Origin: Aliidongia dinghuensis | GTDB lineage: Bacteria > Pseudomonadota > Alphaproteobacteria > ATCC43930 > CGMCC-115725 | Direction of reading: 5' to 3' | DNA: 64,000 nucleotides | Assembly (NCBI RefSeq): GCF_014643535.1 | Contig: NZ_BMJQ01000004.1 | Coordinates: forward strand, 372,001 to 436,000 | Shown here: positions 14,925 to 24,363 of the stretch, one piece after another | Numbering within the stretch: the first letter of the stretch is position 1 | Layout of the letters: every line of letters starts with the position of its first letter | Notes under the pieces: generated by a model | What the model saw: only the letters and a program-made list of their open reading frames with translations | Databases searched by the model: none | Told to the model about the DNA's origin: nothing | Position numbers and translations under genes: made by a program

Positions 14925-15917
14925 TTGCCCGTCTCGCGCCGTCAGCTTCTCGTCCATCTCGCCGCCGCCGCGGCAACGCCGCTCCTGATCGATGGGATAC
15001 GGCCGGCCTCGGCGGCGGACCAGGACTTTCCGACCTGGCTCGCGGCGTTCCGGCAGGAGGCGCTCGGCACCGGCATCCGCGCCGGCACGTTCGACGCCGC
15101 CTTCGCCGGTGTGGCACCGCTGCCCCACGTGCTGGAGCTGGATCAACGCCAGCCCGAAACCACGATCACGTTCGATACCTATATCTCGCGCGTCGTCTCG
15201 GATGCGCGTGTGCAGGCCGGCCGCCAGCATCTGGCCGACGACGGGCAGCTCCTGGACGAGATCGGTGCCCGGTACGGCGTGCAGCCGCGCTTCATCGTGG
15301 CGCTCTGGGCGATCGAGACGGATTTCGGCAAGGTCCAGGGCGACTACCCGATCGTGGCGGCGCTGGCGACGCTCGCCTATGACGGCCGGCGCGGCGCCTT
15401 CTTCCGCAAGGAACTGATCGCGGCGCTCAAGATCCTCGACCAGGGCCATATCCGGCCCGACGAGCTGCGCGGCTCCTGGGCCGGCGCCATGGGCCAGACC
15501 CAGTTCATGCCGTCGACGTTCCTGGCCTATGCCGTCGACTATGCCGGCACCGGCAAGCAGGACATCTGGCACGACAAGCGCGACGCGCTTGCCTCCATCG
15601 CCAATTATCTCTCGAGCCTCGGCTGGCAGTCCGACTATACCTGGGGCCGGCCGGTCCTGCTGCCGGGCGGGTTCGATTCGGCGCTCCTCGGCGGCCAGGT
15701 GCTGAAGCCGGTCGACCAGTGGCGGGCACTCGGCGTCAGGCGGACGGACGGCGGGCCGCTGCCGCAGGCGGCGATCGACGCCGGTCTGGTCCAGCCGGGC
15801 GGCCCGACCGGCCCGACCCTGATGGTCTATGGGAACTACCGGGCGATCATGAAATGGAACCGGTCGCTCTACTTCGCGACGGCCGTCTCTTACCTTGCCG
15901 ACCGGATCGAGAATTGA
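14925..15917 (+). CDS. Lytic murein transglycosylase, MltB family (Tat-type signal)
   Basis: About 330 residues from a TTG at 14925 (AGGA seven bases upstream); the frame is open to a TTG at 14850. The N-terminus VSRRQLLVHLAAAAATPLLI followed by PASAADQ looks like a twin-arginine signal peptide. The SLT_2/MltB-type domain follows, with the catalytic Glu in FIVALWAIETDFGKVQGDYP, the GAMGQTQFMPSTFLAYAVD motif, and the later YRAIMKWNRSLYFATAV segment. The enzyme cleaves the MurNAc-GlcNAc bond to give anhydro-muropeptides in the periplasm. It precedes rlpA by 49 bp, in a run of cell-wall genes (rlpA, dacA). Confidence 0.88.
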   Translation: MPVSRRQLLVHLAAAAATPLLIDGIRPASAADQDFPTWLAAFRQEALGTGIRAGTFDAAFAGVAPLPHVLELDQRQPETTITFDTYISRVVSDARVQAGRQHLADDGQLLDEIGARYGVQPRFIVALWAIETDFGKVQGDYPIVAALATLAYDGRRGAFFRKELIAALKILDQGHIRPDELRGSWAGAMGQTQFMPSTFLAYAVDYAGTGKQDIWHDKRDALASIANYLSSLGWQSDYTWGRPVLLPGGFDSALLGGQVLKPVDQWRALGVRRTDGGPLPQAAIDAGLVQPGGPTGPTLMVYGNYRAIMKWNRSLYFATAVSYLADRIEN

Positions 15918-15966
15918 TAGGCTCGACCCACTAGATTTTCGCACCGAACTGCCCTGGGACCACTAG

Positions 15967-16929
15967 ATGATGAGTCGGCGTCGGCCGTATTCCGTGGCCG
16001 CCTGTCTGGCGCTGAGCCTCATGCTGGCCGCCTGCGCGTCGCGGCCGTCCGGGGGCTCGTCCGCCGGCAGCACGGAGCGCAGCCAGGGCACCTTCAAGAT
16101 CGGGCAGCCTTACCAAGTGAACGGCGTCTGGTATTACCCAAGCCAGGATCTCAATTACGACGAGACCGGCATCGCCTCCTGGTACGGGCCGGATTTCCAC
16201 GAAAAATCGACGGCGAACGGCGAGCAGTTCGACCAGAACGCGCTCTCGGCGGCGCACAAGACGCTGCCGCTGCCGTCGATCGTCCAGGTCACCAATCTCG
16301 AGAACGGCCGCTCGATCGAGGTGCGGGTCAATGATCGCGGACCGTTCGTCGGCAACCGCATCATCGACATGTCGCGCCGGTCGGCCCAGCTCCTGGGCTT
16401 CGAAGGGCAGGGCACGGCCAAGGTCCGCGTCAAGGTGCTGGCGACCGAATCGATCCAGGCCCAGTCGATCGCGCGGATCAACGGTTCGGACCAGGCCCCG
16501 GTCGAAACGCCGCGCGCGGCGCCGAAGGAGACGGTCGTGGCCGAGGCGCTGCCGCCGGCCCCCGGCGTGCCTGTCGCCCCGGCGCCTCCGCCGCAGCAGC
16601 CGGTGGCCCCCCTGCCGGCTCCACCGCCCGCGACGCCTCAGCCGGCGGCGCTGCAGGAGCCGGAGCTGCCCAACCAGGTGCTGGTCTATCCGGTGAAGCC
16701 GACGCACATCTACGTCCAGGCCGGCGCTTACTCGCAGGGCGACAATGCGTCACGTATGAAGGCGAAGCTCGCCGGCCTCGGCCCGGTTTCGGTGACCGGC
16801 GCCAGGGTCAACGGCGTCGACGTCTATCGGGTCAGGCTCGGGCCGATCGGGTCCGTCGACGAGGCGGATCAGATGCTGGCGCGCGCCGTCAACGCAGGTG
16901 CGACGGAGGCGAAGATCGTCGTCGACTGA
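15967..16929 (+). CDS. rlpA: RlpA-family septal lytic transglycosylase lipoprotein with SPOR domain
   Basis: 320 residues. Lipoprotein signal with lipobox LMLAAC near residue 23. The double-psi beta-barrel domain is clear: GIASWYGPDFHEKSTANGEQFDQ, then VQVTNLENGRSIEVRVNDRGPF and IIDMSRRSAQLLG. A Pro/Ala-rich linker leads to a C-terminal SPOR domain (HIYVQAGAYSQGDNASRMKAKLAGLGP through YRVRLGPIGSVDEADQMLARA), which binds denuded septal glycan. RlpA proteins cleave peptide-stripped glycan strands at division sites. A 14-bp perfect palindrome (16933-16946) lies directly after the stop codon. Confidence 0.92.
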   Translation: MMSRRRPYSVAACLALSLMLAACASRPSGGSSAGSTERSQGTFKIGQPYQVNGVWYYPSQDLNYDETGIASWYGPDFHEKSTANGEQFDQNALSAAHKTLPLPSIVQVTNLENGRSIEVRVNDRGPFVGNRIIDMSRRSAQLLGFEGQGTAKVRVKVLATESIQAQSIARINGSDQAPVETPRAAPKETVVAEALPPAPGVPVAPAPPPQQPVAPLPAPPPATPQPAALQEPELPNQVLVYPVKPTHIYVQAGAYSQGDNASRMKAKLAGLGPVSVTGARVNGVDVYRVRLGPIGSVDEADQMLARAVNAGATEAKIVVD

Positions 16930-17058
16930 TCGCGACGAATTCGTCGTCGACGGAACGGCTGCCAGCGCCTAGACATGCAGCGTCCAAACCTCACGTAGCC
17001 AGGCCTTCCGGCCCCAAGCATCTTGGTCCCCTTACTTCATCGAATCGGTTCCGACACC

Positions 17059-18207
17059 ATGGCCGCTCTCTCGTTCCGCCGCTTCGGCCTTCTCGCTCTC
17101 GCCGCCATCCCGTTTGCGCTGGCGCATCCCGCGCTCGCCGCGTTCGAGACGAGCGCCAGCCACGTCTACATCACCGATTTCGACACGGGCGCCGTGCTCT
17201 ACGACAAGGCCGGCGAGGATCGCATTCCGACGGCCTCGCTCAGCAAGATGATGACGGCCTATGTCGTGTTCGACCAGCTGAAGCAGGGCAAGCTCAAGCT
17301 CGACGACGAGTTGCCGGTCAGCGAGAACGCCTGGCGCACCGGCGGCTCCAAGATGTTCGTGCCGCTCAATGGCAAGGTGAAGGTCGAGGACCTGATCCGC
17401 GGCATGGTGATCCAGTCCGGCAACGACGCCTGCGTCGTGCTGGCCGAGGGCATCGCCGGCTCGACCGACAATTTCGTCGGCATGATGAACGAGATCGGCA
17501 AGAAGATCGGCTTGAAGGACAGCCACTTCGCCAGCGTCGACGGCCTGCCGGATCCGGACCATTACATGACGGCGCGCGACCTCGACACGCTCGGCACGCA
17601 CCTCATCAAGGATTTCCCCGAGTACTATCACTATTTCTCGGAAATCGACTTCACCTACAACGGCATCAAGCAGGGCAACCGCAACCCGCTGCTCTACAAG
17701 AACAGCGGCGCCGACGGCATCAAGACCGGCCATACCGAGGAGGCGGGCTTCGGCCTTACCGCATCGGTCAAGCGCAACGGCCGGCACATCATCATGGTCG
17801 CGACCGGCCTGCAGAGCATGAAGGGCCGCTCGCAGGAAGGCGAGGCGATCGTCGACTTCGCGTTCCGCGAGTTCCAGAACTACCAGATCGTCAAGAAGGG
17901 CGACGAGGTCGACCAGGCGGACGTCTGGCTTGGTCAGCAGCCGAAGGTGCCGCTGGTCGCGACCCAAGACCTGCTGGTGACCCTGCCCCGCGGCTCGCGC
18001 AAGGACATGAAGGTCACGGTCAGCTACGACGGCCCGCTCCAGGCGCCGGTCGCGGCCGGCACCGTGGTCGGCACCTTGACCGTGACGGCGCCCGACATGC
18101 AGCCGCAGAGCGTGCCGATCGCCGCCGGCGGTGACGACGCCCGCCTTGGGCCCATGGGCCGCATGGCGAAGGGGCTCGAAGGGCTCATCTGGGGCACCAA
18201 GAGCTGA
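17059..18207 (+). CDS. dacA: D-alanyl-D-alanine carboxypeptidase (PBP5/6-type, S11)
   Basis: 382 residues from the ATG at 17059, which opens a signal peptide (AALSFRRFGLLALAAIPFALAHPALA); the frame extends 12 codons upstream. The active-site motifs are all present: SLSK (Ser nucleophile, about residue 60), SGN, and KTGHT. The C-terminal PBP5 domain starts near residue 275. The enzyme trims the terminal D-Ala from peptidoglycan pentapeptides in the periplasm. The sequence ends ...LEGLIWGTKS, without an obvious strong amphipathic anchor. It is 11 bp ahead of tmk, the usual order in alphaproteobacteria. Confidence 0.93.
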   Translation: MAALSFRRFGLLALAAIPFALAHPALAAFETSASHVYITDFDTGAVLYDKAGEDRIPTASLSKMMTAYVVFDQLKQGKLKLDDELPVSENAWRTGGSKMFVPLNGKVKVEDLIRGMVIQSGNDACVVLAEGIAGSTDNFVGMMNEIGKKIGLKDSHFASVDGLPDPDHYMTARDLDTLGTHLIKDFPEYYHYFSEIDFTYNGIKQGNRNPLLYKNSGADGIKTGHTEEAGFGLTASVKRNGRHIIMVATGLQSMKGRSQEGEAIVDFAFREFQNYQIVKKGDEVDQADVWLGQQPKVPLVATQDLLVTLPRGSRKDMKVTVSYDGPLQAPVAAGTVVGTLTVTAPDMQPQSVPIAAGGDDARLGPMGRMAKGLEGLIWGTKS

Positions 18208-18218
18208 GCCGGCGCGCC

Positions 18219-18857
18219 ATGCCGCACGGTCGGTTCGTGACACTCGAGGGCGGCGAGGGCGCTGGCAAGTCGACGCAGATCAAGCGGCTGGCCGAGCGGT
18301 TGCGCGCCGCGGGCTTCGGCGTCGTCGAGACGCGCGAGCCCGGCGGTGCGCCTGGGGCGGAGGAGATCCGCAACCTGCTGCTCGGCGGCGGCGTCGAGCG
18401 CTGGGACAGCGTCACCGAAGCACTGCTCATGTATGCCGCGCGGCGCGACCATCTGGTGCGCACGGTCTGGCCCGCCCTCGACCAGGGCCAATGGGTGCTG
18501 TGCGACCGGTTCGAGGATTCGACCCGGGCCTACCAGGGCGCCGGCAGCGGGCTCGACCGAGCCGTGATCGACGCGCTGGGCAAAGTCGCGCGCGGCCCCT
18601 TCGCGCCCGACATGACGCTGATCCTCGACCTGCCGGTCGCGGTCGGCCGGGCGCGTGCCGCAGCCCGGCGCGGCGCCAACGACCGGTTCGAGCAGCGCGA
18701 CGACGCGTTCCACGAGCGCGTGCGCCAGGGCTTCCTCGCCATCGCCGCGGCCGAGCCGAAGCGCTGCGCCGTGATCGACGCGAGCCGGCCGCTCGACGAG
18801 GTGGCCGCGGCGATCACGCAAGAGGTCGAGCGTCGCCTTGGGGTCGCACTGCCTTAA
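18219..18857 (+). CDS. tmk: Thymidylate kinase
   Basis: 212 residues. Phosphorylates dTMP to dTDP. The P-loop is GGEGAGKST at residues 11-19; ETREPGGAPGAEEIR is the DR(E)-type catalytic/LID-proximal region, and CDRFEDSTRAYQGAGSG is the typical dTMP-binding segment. The LID contains RARAAARRGANDRFEQRD. Length is normal. Its TAA (18855-18857) overlaps the stop of the convergent alpha/beta-hydrolase gene by 4 nt, so there is no room for a separate terminator. In relatives tmk is followed directly by holB; here two other genes intervene. Confidence 0.95.
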   Translation: MPHGRFVTLEGGEGAGKSTQIKRLAERLRAAGFGVVETREPGGAPGAEEIRNLLLGGGVERWDSVTEALLMYAARRDHLVRTVWPALDQGQWVLCDRFEDSTRAYQGAGSGLDRAVIDALGKVARGPFAPDMTLILDLPVAVGRARAAARRGANDRFEQRDDAFHERVRQGFLAIAAAEPKRCAVIDASRPLDEVAAAITQEVERRLGVALP

Positions 18858-19738
18858 CCGAGGAAAGCCAGGATTTCGGCAGCGACGTGGTCGGCCGCCT
18901 CCCGCTGCGGGAAATGGCCGACGCCGTCCAGCAGCACGCGCCGATAGGTGCTGGTGAATAAGCCTTCCTTGCCCTCGGAGGTCGCCGGCTCGTTGCACGG
19001 ATCGGCGGCGCCGTGCAGCAGCAGCGTCGGGGATGCGATCCGCGGATCGTCGGCCAGGCGCCGCTCGGTCTCCGCATAGCGCGGATCGGTCGCGGCAAGC
19101 CCCCAGCGGACGCGATAGGAATGCAGCACGACCTCCGCCCAGTCCGGATTGTCGAACGCGGCGGCCGTCGCGGCGAATTCCGCGTCGGATAGGTCCCAGT
19201 TCGGCGTCCACGCGCGCCAGATATGGTGCGTGAAGGCGCGTCGCTCCTCGCGGACGAGCCGCTCGCCGCGGTCGAGCGCCATGTACCAGTGATACCAGTA
19301 ATTCTGGACCTGGCGCAGCGACAGCGGCTGGTCGGGGCTGTTCGTGCCCCAGCCGACCGACAGCGTGACGCAATGGGTTACTCGATCGGGCGCCAGGCAG
19401 GTGGCGACATAGGCCGCCCTGGCACCCCAGTCATGGCCGATGACGGCAAACCGCTCGAGGCCCAGCCCATCGGCGAGCTCGAGCACATCGCGCCCGAGCG
19501 CGGACACTTGGCCGGAGCGCATGGTCTCGGCCGCGCGAAAGCGCGTGCGCCCGAAGCCGCGCAGATAGGGCACATAGGTGCGGCAGCCGCTGCTGTGTAG
19601 CGCCGGCAGGACCCGATCCCACGTCCGGGTATCATCCGGCCAGCCATGGAGCAGAATGACCGGCGTCCCGCCATCTGGCCCTGAAATTTCGCAAGCGATG
19701 TCCAGCACACTGGTCGCGACGATCTGGGTGTGAGTCAT
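18854..19738 (-). CDS. Alpha/beta-fold hydrolase (epoxide hydrolase-like)
   Basis: 294 residues. PVILLHGWPDDTRTWDRVLP gives the oxyanion HGWP motif, AVIGHDWGARAAY gives the nucleophile Asp, and VLLDGVGHFPQREAADHVA supplies the catalytic His; a cap domain lies between. HGWPxxxxxW with GHDWG is typical of epoxide hydrolase-like enzymes, which use an Asp nucleophile and form an alkyl-enzyme intermediate. No signal peptide. It is divergent from the LysR gene 94 bp away, a common arrangement for a regulator and its target. The substrate is unknown. Confidence 0.82.
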   Translation of the reverse strand: MTHTQIVATSVLDIACEISGPDGGTPVILLHGWPDDTRTWDRVLPALHSSGCRTYVPYLRGFGRTRFRAAETMRSGQVSALGRDVLELADGLGLERFAVIGHDWGARAAYVATCLAPDRVTHCVTLSVGWGTNSPDQPLSLRQVQNYWYHWYMALDRGERLVREERRAFTHHIWRAWTPNWDLSDAEFAATAAAFDNPDWAEVVLHSYRVRWGLAATDPRYAETERRLADDPRIASPTLLLHGAADPCNEPATSEGKEGLFTSTYRRVLLDGVGHFPQREAADHVAAEILAFLG

Positions 19739-19832
19739 CGAGCCCTCCGATCTCTTTCTGCAGGCCGCAGGCTAGAGCTTGCCGTCTCATCGGATAAATG
19801 ATTTTCTCTGCGCTGATATATCGGTAATTTCG

Positions 19833-20699
19833 ATGAATGAGCTCGCGATGTTCGACCCGGAGCTTTTGCGCGCCTTTGCGGCGGTGGCGGACTTGAGCAG
19901 CTTCACGCGCGCCGCCGAACGCCTCAATTCGACGCAATCGACCGTGAGCTTCCAGATCAAGCGACTGGAGCAACAGGCCGGGCGGGCCTTGCTGGCCAGG
20001 ACCACGCGCCAGGTGACATTGACGCCCGACGGCGAGACCCTGCTTGGCTATGCCCGCGGCATCCTCCGGCTGCAGGATGCGGCACGCCGCGAATTCGCGG
20101 CGCTCGACGGGCTCGCCGGCAGCGTGCGGCTCGGCACGTCGGAAGACTTTGCGAGCGGCGGGCTCGCCCAGGCGCTGGCCGCGTTCCGTCGGAGCCATCC
20201 GCGCGTCCGTCTCACGGTCGAGGTCGGCATGAGCCGCAACCTGGTCCAGGCGCTCGACAATTTCGATCTCGACCTCGTGCTGGCCAAGCGGCAGGCGAAC
20301 GAGACGCGCGGCGAGGTGCTGTGGCGCGAGCCGATCGTCTGGGCCTACGGGCGCGACCAGGAGCGGCTCGATCCGGCAGCGCCGCTGCCGCTCGCGTTCT
20401 TCCCGGAGCCATGCGTCTATCGGCAAGCGGCGCTCGACCGGCTCCGCGCGGAGGATCGGACCTACGAGATCGTCTATGTCAGCCCGAGCTTTTCGGGTGT
20501 CAAAGCCGCCGCCGCGGCCGGCCTCGCGATCACGCCGCTGCCGGTGAGCGTCATGACGCCGCAACTGAGGACGGTCGGCGCCGAGGAAGGCGCGCCCACG
20601 CTGCCGGACGGCGAATTCGTGCTGTTCCACCGCGAGGGCGATCGCCAGGACCCGATCGTGGTGCAGCTGGCCGAGGCACTGCGCAGCGTCAGGCTGTGA
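19833..20699 (+). CDS. LysR-family transcriptional regulator
   Basis: About 288 residues (ATG 19833; ATG 19848 is an alternative). The N-terminal winged helix is typical: LLRAFAAVADLSSFTRAAERL, then TQSTVSFQIKRLEQQAGRAL and the wing. The effector-binding domain follows from about residue 90 (GSVRLGTSEDFASGGLAQAL). The imperfect dyad TCAT-N7-ATGA (19787-19801) in the intergenic DNA could be part of its operator. It probably controls the divergent alpha/beta-hydrolase gene and itself. The inducer is unknown. Confidence 0.88.
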   Translation: MNELAMFDPELLRAFAAVADLSSFTRAAERLNSTQSTVSFQIKRLEQQAGRALLARTTRQVTLTPDGETLLGYARGILRLQDAARREFAALDGLAGSVRLGTSEDFASGGLAQALAAFRRSHPRVRLTVEVGMSRNLVQALDNFDLDLVLAKRQANETRGEVLWREPIVWAYGRDQERLDPAAPLPLAFFPEPCVYRQAALDRLRAEDRTYEIVYVSPSFSGVKAAAAAGLAITPLPVSVMTPQLRTVGAEEGAPTLPDGEFVLFHREGDRQDPIVVQLAEALRSVRL

Positions 20700-20858
20700 T
20701 CTGGTACCTCACGAAATCTTGCGCGGCGCTTGCGGCTTCGTGCGCTGTGTGGCTGGCGCTGCGTTTCGGCCTGCTCAAGCCGCATATGGCGTGATTGCCA
20801 AGCCGGCCGCCCTTATGGTCTGGTGCCGCGATCGGGCGGTTGAGATCCAGGGGACGGC

Positions 20859-21977
20859 ATGGCGGCGGGCGCAGCGCAGGGCGAGGAGACCGAGGTCGAT
20901 CCACGCGCGCCGCGCCGGAACCCCGACCTGTTCGGCCATGCGGTTGCCGAACAGAGCCTGCTGCAGACCGCGGCCTCGGGCCGGCTGCCCCATGCGATCA
21001 TCCTCGGCGGCCCGCGCGGTATCGGCAAGGCGACGCTCGCCTTCCGTTTCGCCCGCTGGCTCCTGGCCGGGGCGGGTGCGGCGGACGCCGGCCCGTCGCT
21101 GTTCGGCGAGGTCGCGGCGCCGACCAGCCTCAGAGTCGAGCCGGACCATCCGGTCGCCCGGCGTATTTCCGCCGGCGGCCATGCCGACCTCCTGACCGTC
21201 GAGCGCGGCTATGATCCCAAGCGCAAGAAGATGCGCGGCGAGATCGTGGTCGACGACGTGCGCGAGATCTCAAGCTTCCTGCGCTTGACATCGGCCGAGG
21301 GCGGCTGGCGCATCGTGATCATCGACAGCGCCGACGAGATGAACCGCAATGCCGCCAACGCCTTGCTCAAGGTTCTTGAGGAGCCGCCGCGCCAGGCGCT
21401 GCTGCTGCTGGTCTGCCACGCGCCGGGCCGGCTGCTGCCGACCATCCGCTCGCGCTGCCGCAAGCTCAATCTGCAGGCGCTTGCGTCCGACGAGGTGGCG
21501 CGCCTGCTGCTGGACCACCGGCCGGACCTCTCGGGCGAGGACGCGCTGGTGCTGGCGCGCATGGCGGACGGCTCGATCGGGCGGGCGCTCGAGCTCGCCG
21601 ACGCCGAGGGGCTGGTGCTTTATCGCGAGATGGTGGGGCTGCTCGAGACCCTGCCGCGGCTCGACGGCGTCAGGCTTCACCGCCTGGCCGACGCGGCGGC
21701 GCGCGGCGAGGCGGACGAGCTCTACCGCACGCTCACCGACCTGCTGATCGACTTCCTCGCACGCATGGTGGCAGGGGCCGCGGAAGGCGGCGTCCGCGAA
21801 GTGCTGCCGGGTGAGGGCGTGCTCATGCGGCGCTTGTCCGGGTTCGGCCGCCTTGATCAATGGGTCGAGGTGTGGGAAAACCTGCGCGCCTTGTTCGGAC
21901 GGGCGGATGCCGTAAATCTCGATCGCAAGCAGGTCGTGCTCGACGCATTCCTTACCCTGGGTGCGGCCGCGCGCTGA
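20859..21977 (+). CDS. holB: DNA polymerase III delta' subunit
   Basis: 372 residues. Clamp-loader subunit. The AAA+ core shows GGPRGIGKATLAFRFARWLL (Walker A form), VIIDSADEMNRNAANALLKVLEEPP (Walker B region and following helix), and TIRSRCRKL, the SRC motif of clamp loaders. The region before the gene (20700-20858) holds nothing recognisable. It is followed 59 bp later by metG. The separation from tmk by two accessory genes is unusual. Confidence 0.92.
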   Translation: MAAGAAQGEETEVDPRAPRRNPDLFGHAVAEQSLLQTAASGRLPHAIILGGPRGIGKATLAFRFARWLLAGAGAADAGPSLFGEVAAPTSLRVEPDHPVARRISAGGHADLLTVERGYDPKRKKMRGEIVVDDVREISSFLRLTSAEGGWRIVIIDSADEMNRNAANALLKVLEEPPRQALLLLVCHAPGRLLPTIRSRCRKLNLQALASDEVARLLLDHRPDLSGEDALVLARMADGSIGRALELADAEGLVLYREMVGLLETLPRLDGVRLHRLADAAARGEADELYRTLTDLLIDFLARMVAGAAEGGVREVLPGEGVLMRRLSGFGRLDQWVEVWENLRALFGRADAVNLDRKQVVLDAFLTLGAAAR

Positions 21978-22036
21978 CGGCGCGCCGACGTCCCCGGGCG
22001 ACGTTCCGAGCGGGCTCCATGAACCGGGAGAGCAGG

Positions 22037-23569
22037 ATGCCCGACGGGCGGCCCTTTTACATCACCACGCCGATCTATTACGTCAACGACAAGCCGCACA
22101 TCGGCCACGCGTACACGACGCTCGCGTGCGACGTGCTGGCCCGCTTCATGCGGCTTGACGGGCGCCCAGTGCATTTCCTGACCGGGACCGACGAGCACGG
22201 CCAGAAGGTCGAGAAGTCGGCCGCCGCTGCCGGCCTGGAACCGCTCGCGTTCTGCGACGAGGTGTCGGAGCATTTCCGCGCGCTCGCCCGTGCGCTCAAC
22301 ATCTCGAACGACGATTTCATCCGCACGACCGAGCCGCGCCACATCGCGTCCTGCCAGGCGCTGTGGCAGCGACTGGTCGACCGTGGCGAGATCTATCTGG
22401 GCTCCTACGCCGGCTGGTACTCGGTGCGCGACGAGACCTTCTACACCGAGGCCGACCTCATCGACGGCAAGGCGCCGACGGGTGCGCCGGTCGAGTGGGT
22501 CGAGGAGCCCAGCTATTTCTTCCGGCTATCGGCCTGGGGCGACCGACTCCTGGAGTTCTATGACAAGAACCCCGGCTTCATCGGCCCGGAGACCCGGCGC
22601 AATGAGGTCGTGAGCTTCGTCAAGTCGGGCCTGCGCGATCTCTCCGTCTCGCGCACCAGCTTCCGCTGGGGCGTGCCGGTGCCGAACGACCCGGCCCACG
22701 TGATGTATGTCTGGCTCGACGCGCTCACCAACTACATCACGGCTGTCGGCTATCCCGATACGGACGCCGACGCCTACAAGGCGTTCTGGCCGGCCAACCT
22801 GCATGTCGTCGGCAAGGACATCGTGCGCTTCCATGCGGTCTATTGGCCGGCGTTCCTGATGGCGGCCGGGCTCGAGCCGCCCAAGTCCGTGTTCGCCCAC
22901 GGCTGGTGGACGAACGAGGGCCAGAAGATCTCGAAGTCGCTCGGCAACACGATCGACCCGTTCGATCTCATCCGGACCTACGGGCTCGACCAGACGCGCT
23001 ATTTCCTGCTGCGCGAGGTGCCGTTCGGCCAGGACGGCGACTTCTCGCAAAAGGCGATGATCAACCGGATCAATGCCGACCTTGCGAACAATCTCGGCAA
23101 CCTGACGCAGCGTGTCTTGAGCCAGGTGCAGAAGAACTGCGCCGCTGCAGCCCCGACGCTGGGCGCGCTTACGGCCGAGGACGAGGCGCTGCTGGCTGAG
23201 GCCCGCGGCCTTCTGCCGGCGATGCGCGCGTCGATGGAGAAATGCGAGCTGCATCACACGCTGGCCCAGCTCTGGGCGGTGAGTGACGCCGCCAATCTCT
23301 ATATCGACCAGCAGGCGCCCTGGACGCTGAAGAAGACCGACGTCACCCGGATGGCGACCGTGCTGGGTGTGCTGGTCGAGGTCATCCGTATCCTCGGCAT
23401 CCTGGTGCAGCCGGTCATGCCGGATGCCGGCGCCAAGATGCTGGATCTGCTGGCCTTGCCGGCGGACGCGCGCGACTTCACGGCGATCGCGCGCGGCCCG
23501 ATCGCGGCCGGCACGCCGCTGCCGGCGCCGCAGGGCGTGTTCCCGCGCTACGAGACGAAGACGGCATGA
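22037..23569 (+). CDS. metG: Methionyl-tRNA synthetase
   Basis: 510 residues from the ATG at 22037; an ATG at 22019 is six codons upstream. Class I synthetase: ITTPIYYVNDKPHIGHAYTT contains HIGH, and KISKSLGNTIDPF is the KMSKS loop with Ile in place of Met. FLTGTDEHGQKVEKSA and VGKDIVRFHAVYWPAFLMA are typical. The length matches the short MetG form of alphaproteobacteria with no C-terminal tRNA-binding (EMAP-like) domain. It overlaps tatD by four bases (ATGA). Confidence 0.96.
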   Translation: MPDGRPFYITTPIYYVNDKPHIGHAYTTLACDVLARFMRLDGRPVHFLTGTDEHGQKVEKSAAAAGLEPLAFCDEVSEHFRALARALNISNDDFIRTTEPRHIASCQALWQRLVDRGEIYLGSYAGWYSVRDETFYTEADLIDGKAPTGAPVEWVEEPSYFFRLSAWGDRLLEFYDKNPGFIGPETRRNEVVSFVKSGLRDLSVSRTSFRWGVPVPNDPAHVMYVWLDALTNYITAVGYPDTDADAYKAFWPANLHVVGKDIVRFHAVYWPAFLMAAGLEPPKSVFAHGWWTNEGQKISKSLGNTIDPFDLIRTYGLDQTRYFLLREVPFGQDGDFSQKAMINRINADLANNLGNLTQRVLSQVQKNCAAAAPTLGALTAEDEALLAEARGLLPAMRASMEKCELHHTLAQLWAVSDAANLYIDQQAPWTLKKTDVTRMATVLGVLVEVIRILGILVQPVMPDAGAKMLDLLALPADARDFTAIARGPIAAGTPLPAPQGVFPRYETKTA

Positions 23570-24363
23570 GCGCGCTGCCCCGGCTCGTCGACAGCCATTG
23601 CCACCTGGACTTCGATGACTTCGCCGCCGAGCGCGGCGAGGTCGTCGCGCGCGCCCGGCGGGCCGGGGTCGGCACGATGGTGACGATCTGCACCAAGATC
23701 ACCGAGTTCCCGGCGATCCGTGCCATCGCCGAGGCCGACCCGGACATCTGGTGCACGGTCGGCATCCATCCGCACGAGGCGGCGAGCGAGCCCGACACGG
23801 ACGAAGCGGCGCTCGTCGCGTTCGCTGCGCACCCGAAGGTGATCGGCATCGGCGAGTGCGGCCTCGACTATCACTATGACTACGCACCGCGCGACCGGCA
23901 GGCCCAGGTGTTCCGCACCCACGCCCGGGCGGCGAAGCAGGCCCAGGTGCCGATGGTCGTGCACACCCGCGAGGCGGACGAGGACACGGCGCGGCTCCTT
24001 TCGGAGGAGAGCGACGGTGGCCGGCTCACCGGTGTGCTGCACTGCTTCACGTCCGGCCGCGATCTCGCCATGCGCGGGCTCGATCTGGGATTCTATGTCT
24101 CGTTCTCCGGCATCGTCACGTTCAAGAACGCGGCCGACCTGCGCGAGATCGTCAAGGCGGTGCCGCTCGACCGGCTTCTGGTCGAGACCGACGCACCGTA
24201 CCTGGCGCCGGTGCCGATGCGCGGCAAGCGCAACGAGCCGGCTTTCGTCGTCCATACCGCCGCCGCCATCGCCGCGATGAAGGGCGTCTCGCCCGAGGCG
24301 CTGGCGGAGGTCACGACGGAGAATTTCCACCGCCTGTTCACCAAGGCCGCGAAGGCGGCATGA
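23566..24363 (+). CDS. TatD-family metal-dependent hydrolase (YcfH-like)
   Basis: 265 residues. TIM-barrel metal hydrolase, possibly a 3'-5' exonuclease in nucleic-acid repair. Metal ligands: DSHCHLDF at the start, Glu in GIGECGLDYH, His in PMVVHTREADED, His in GVLHCFTSG, and Asp in LLVETDAPYLAP. The gene sits directly after metG with 4-nt overlaps on both sides, the standard alphaproteobacterial order. Confidence 0.92.
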   Translation: MSALPRLVDSHCHLDFDDFAAERGEVVARARRAGVGTMVTICTKITEFPAIRAIAEADPDIWCTVGIHPHEAASEPDTDEAALVAFAAHPKVIGIGECGLDYHYDYAPRDRQAQVFRTHARAAKQAQVPMVVHTREADEDTARLLSEESDGGRLTGVLHCFTSGRDLAMRGLDLGFYVSFSGIVTFKNAADLREIVKAVPLDRLLVETDAPYLAPVPMRGKRNEPAFVVHTAAAIAAMKGVSPEALAEVTTENFHRLFTKAAKAA

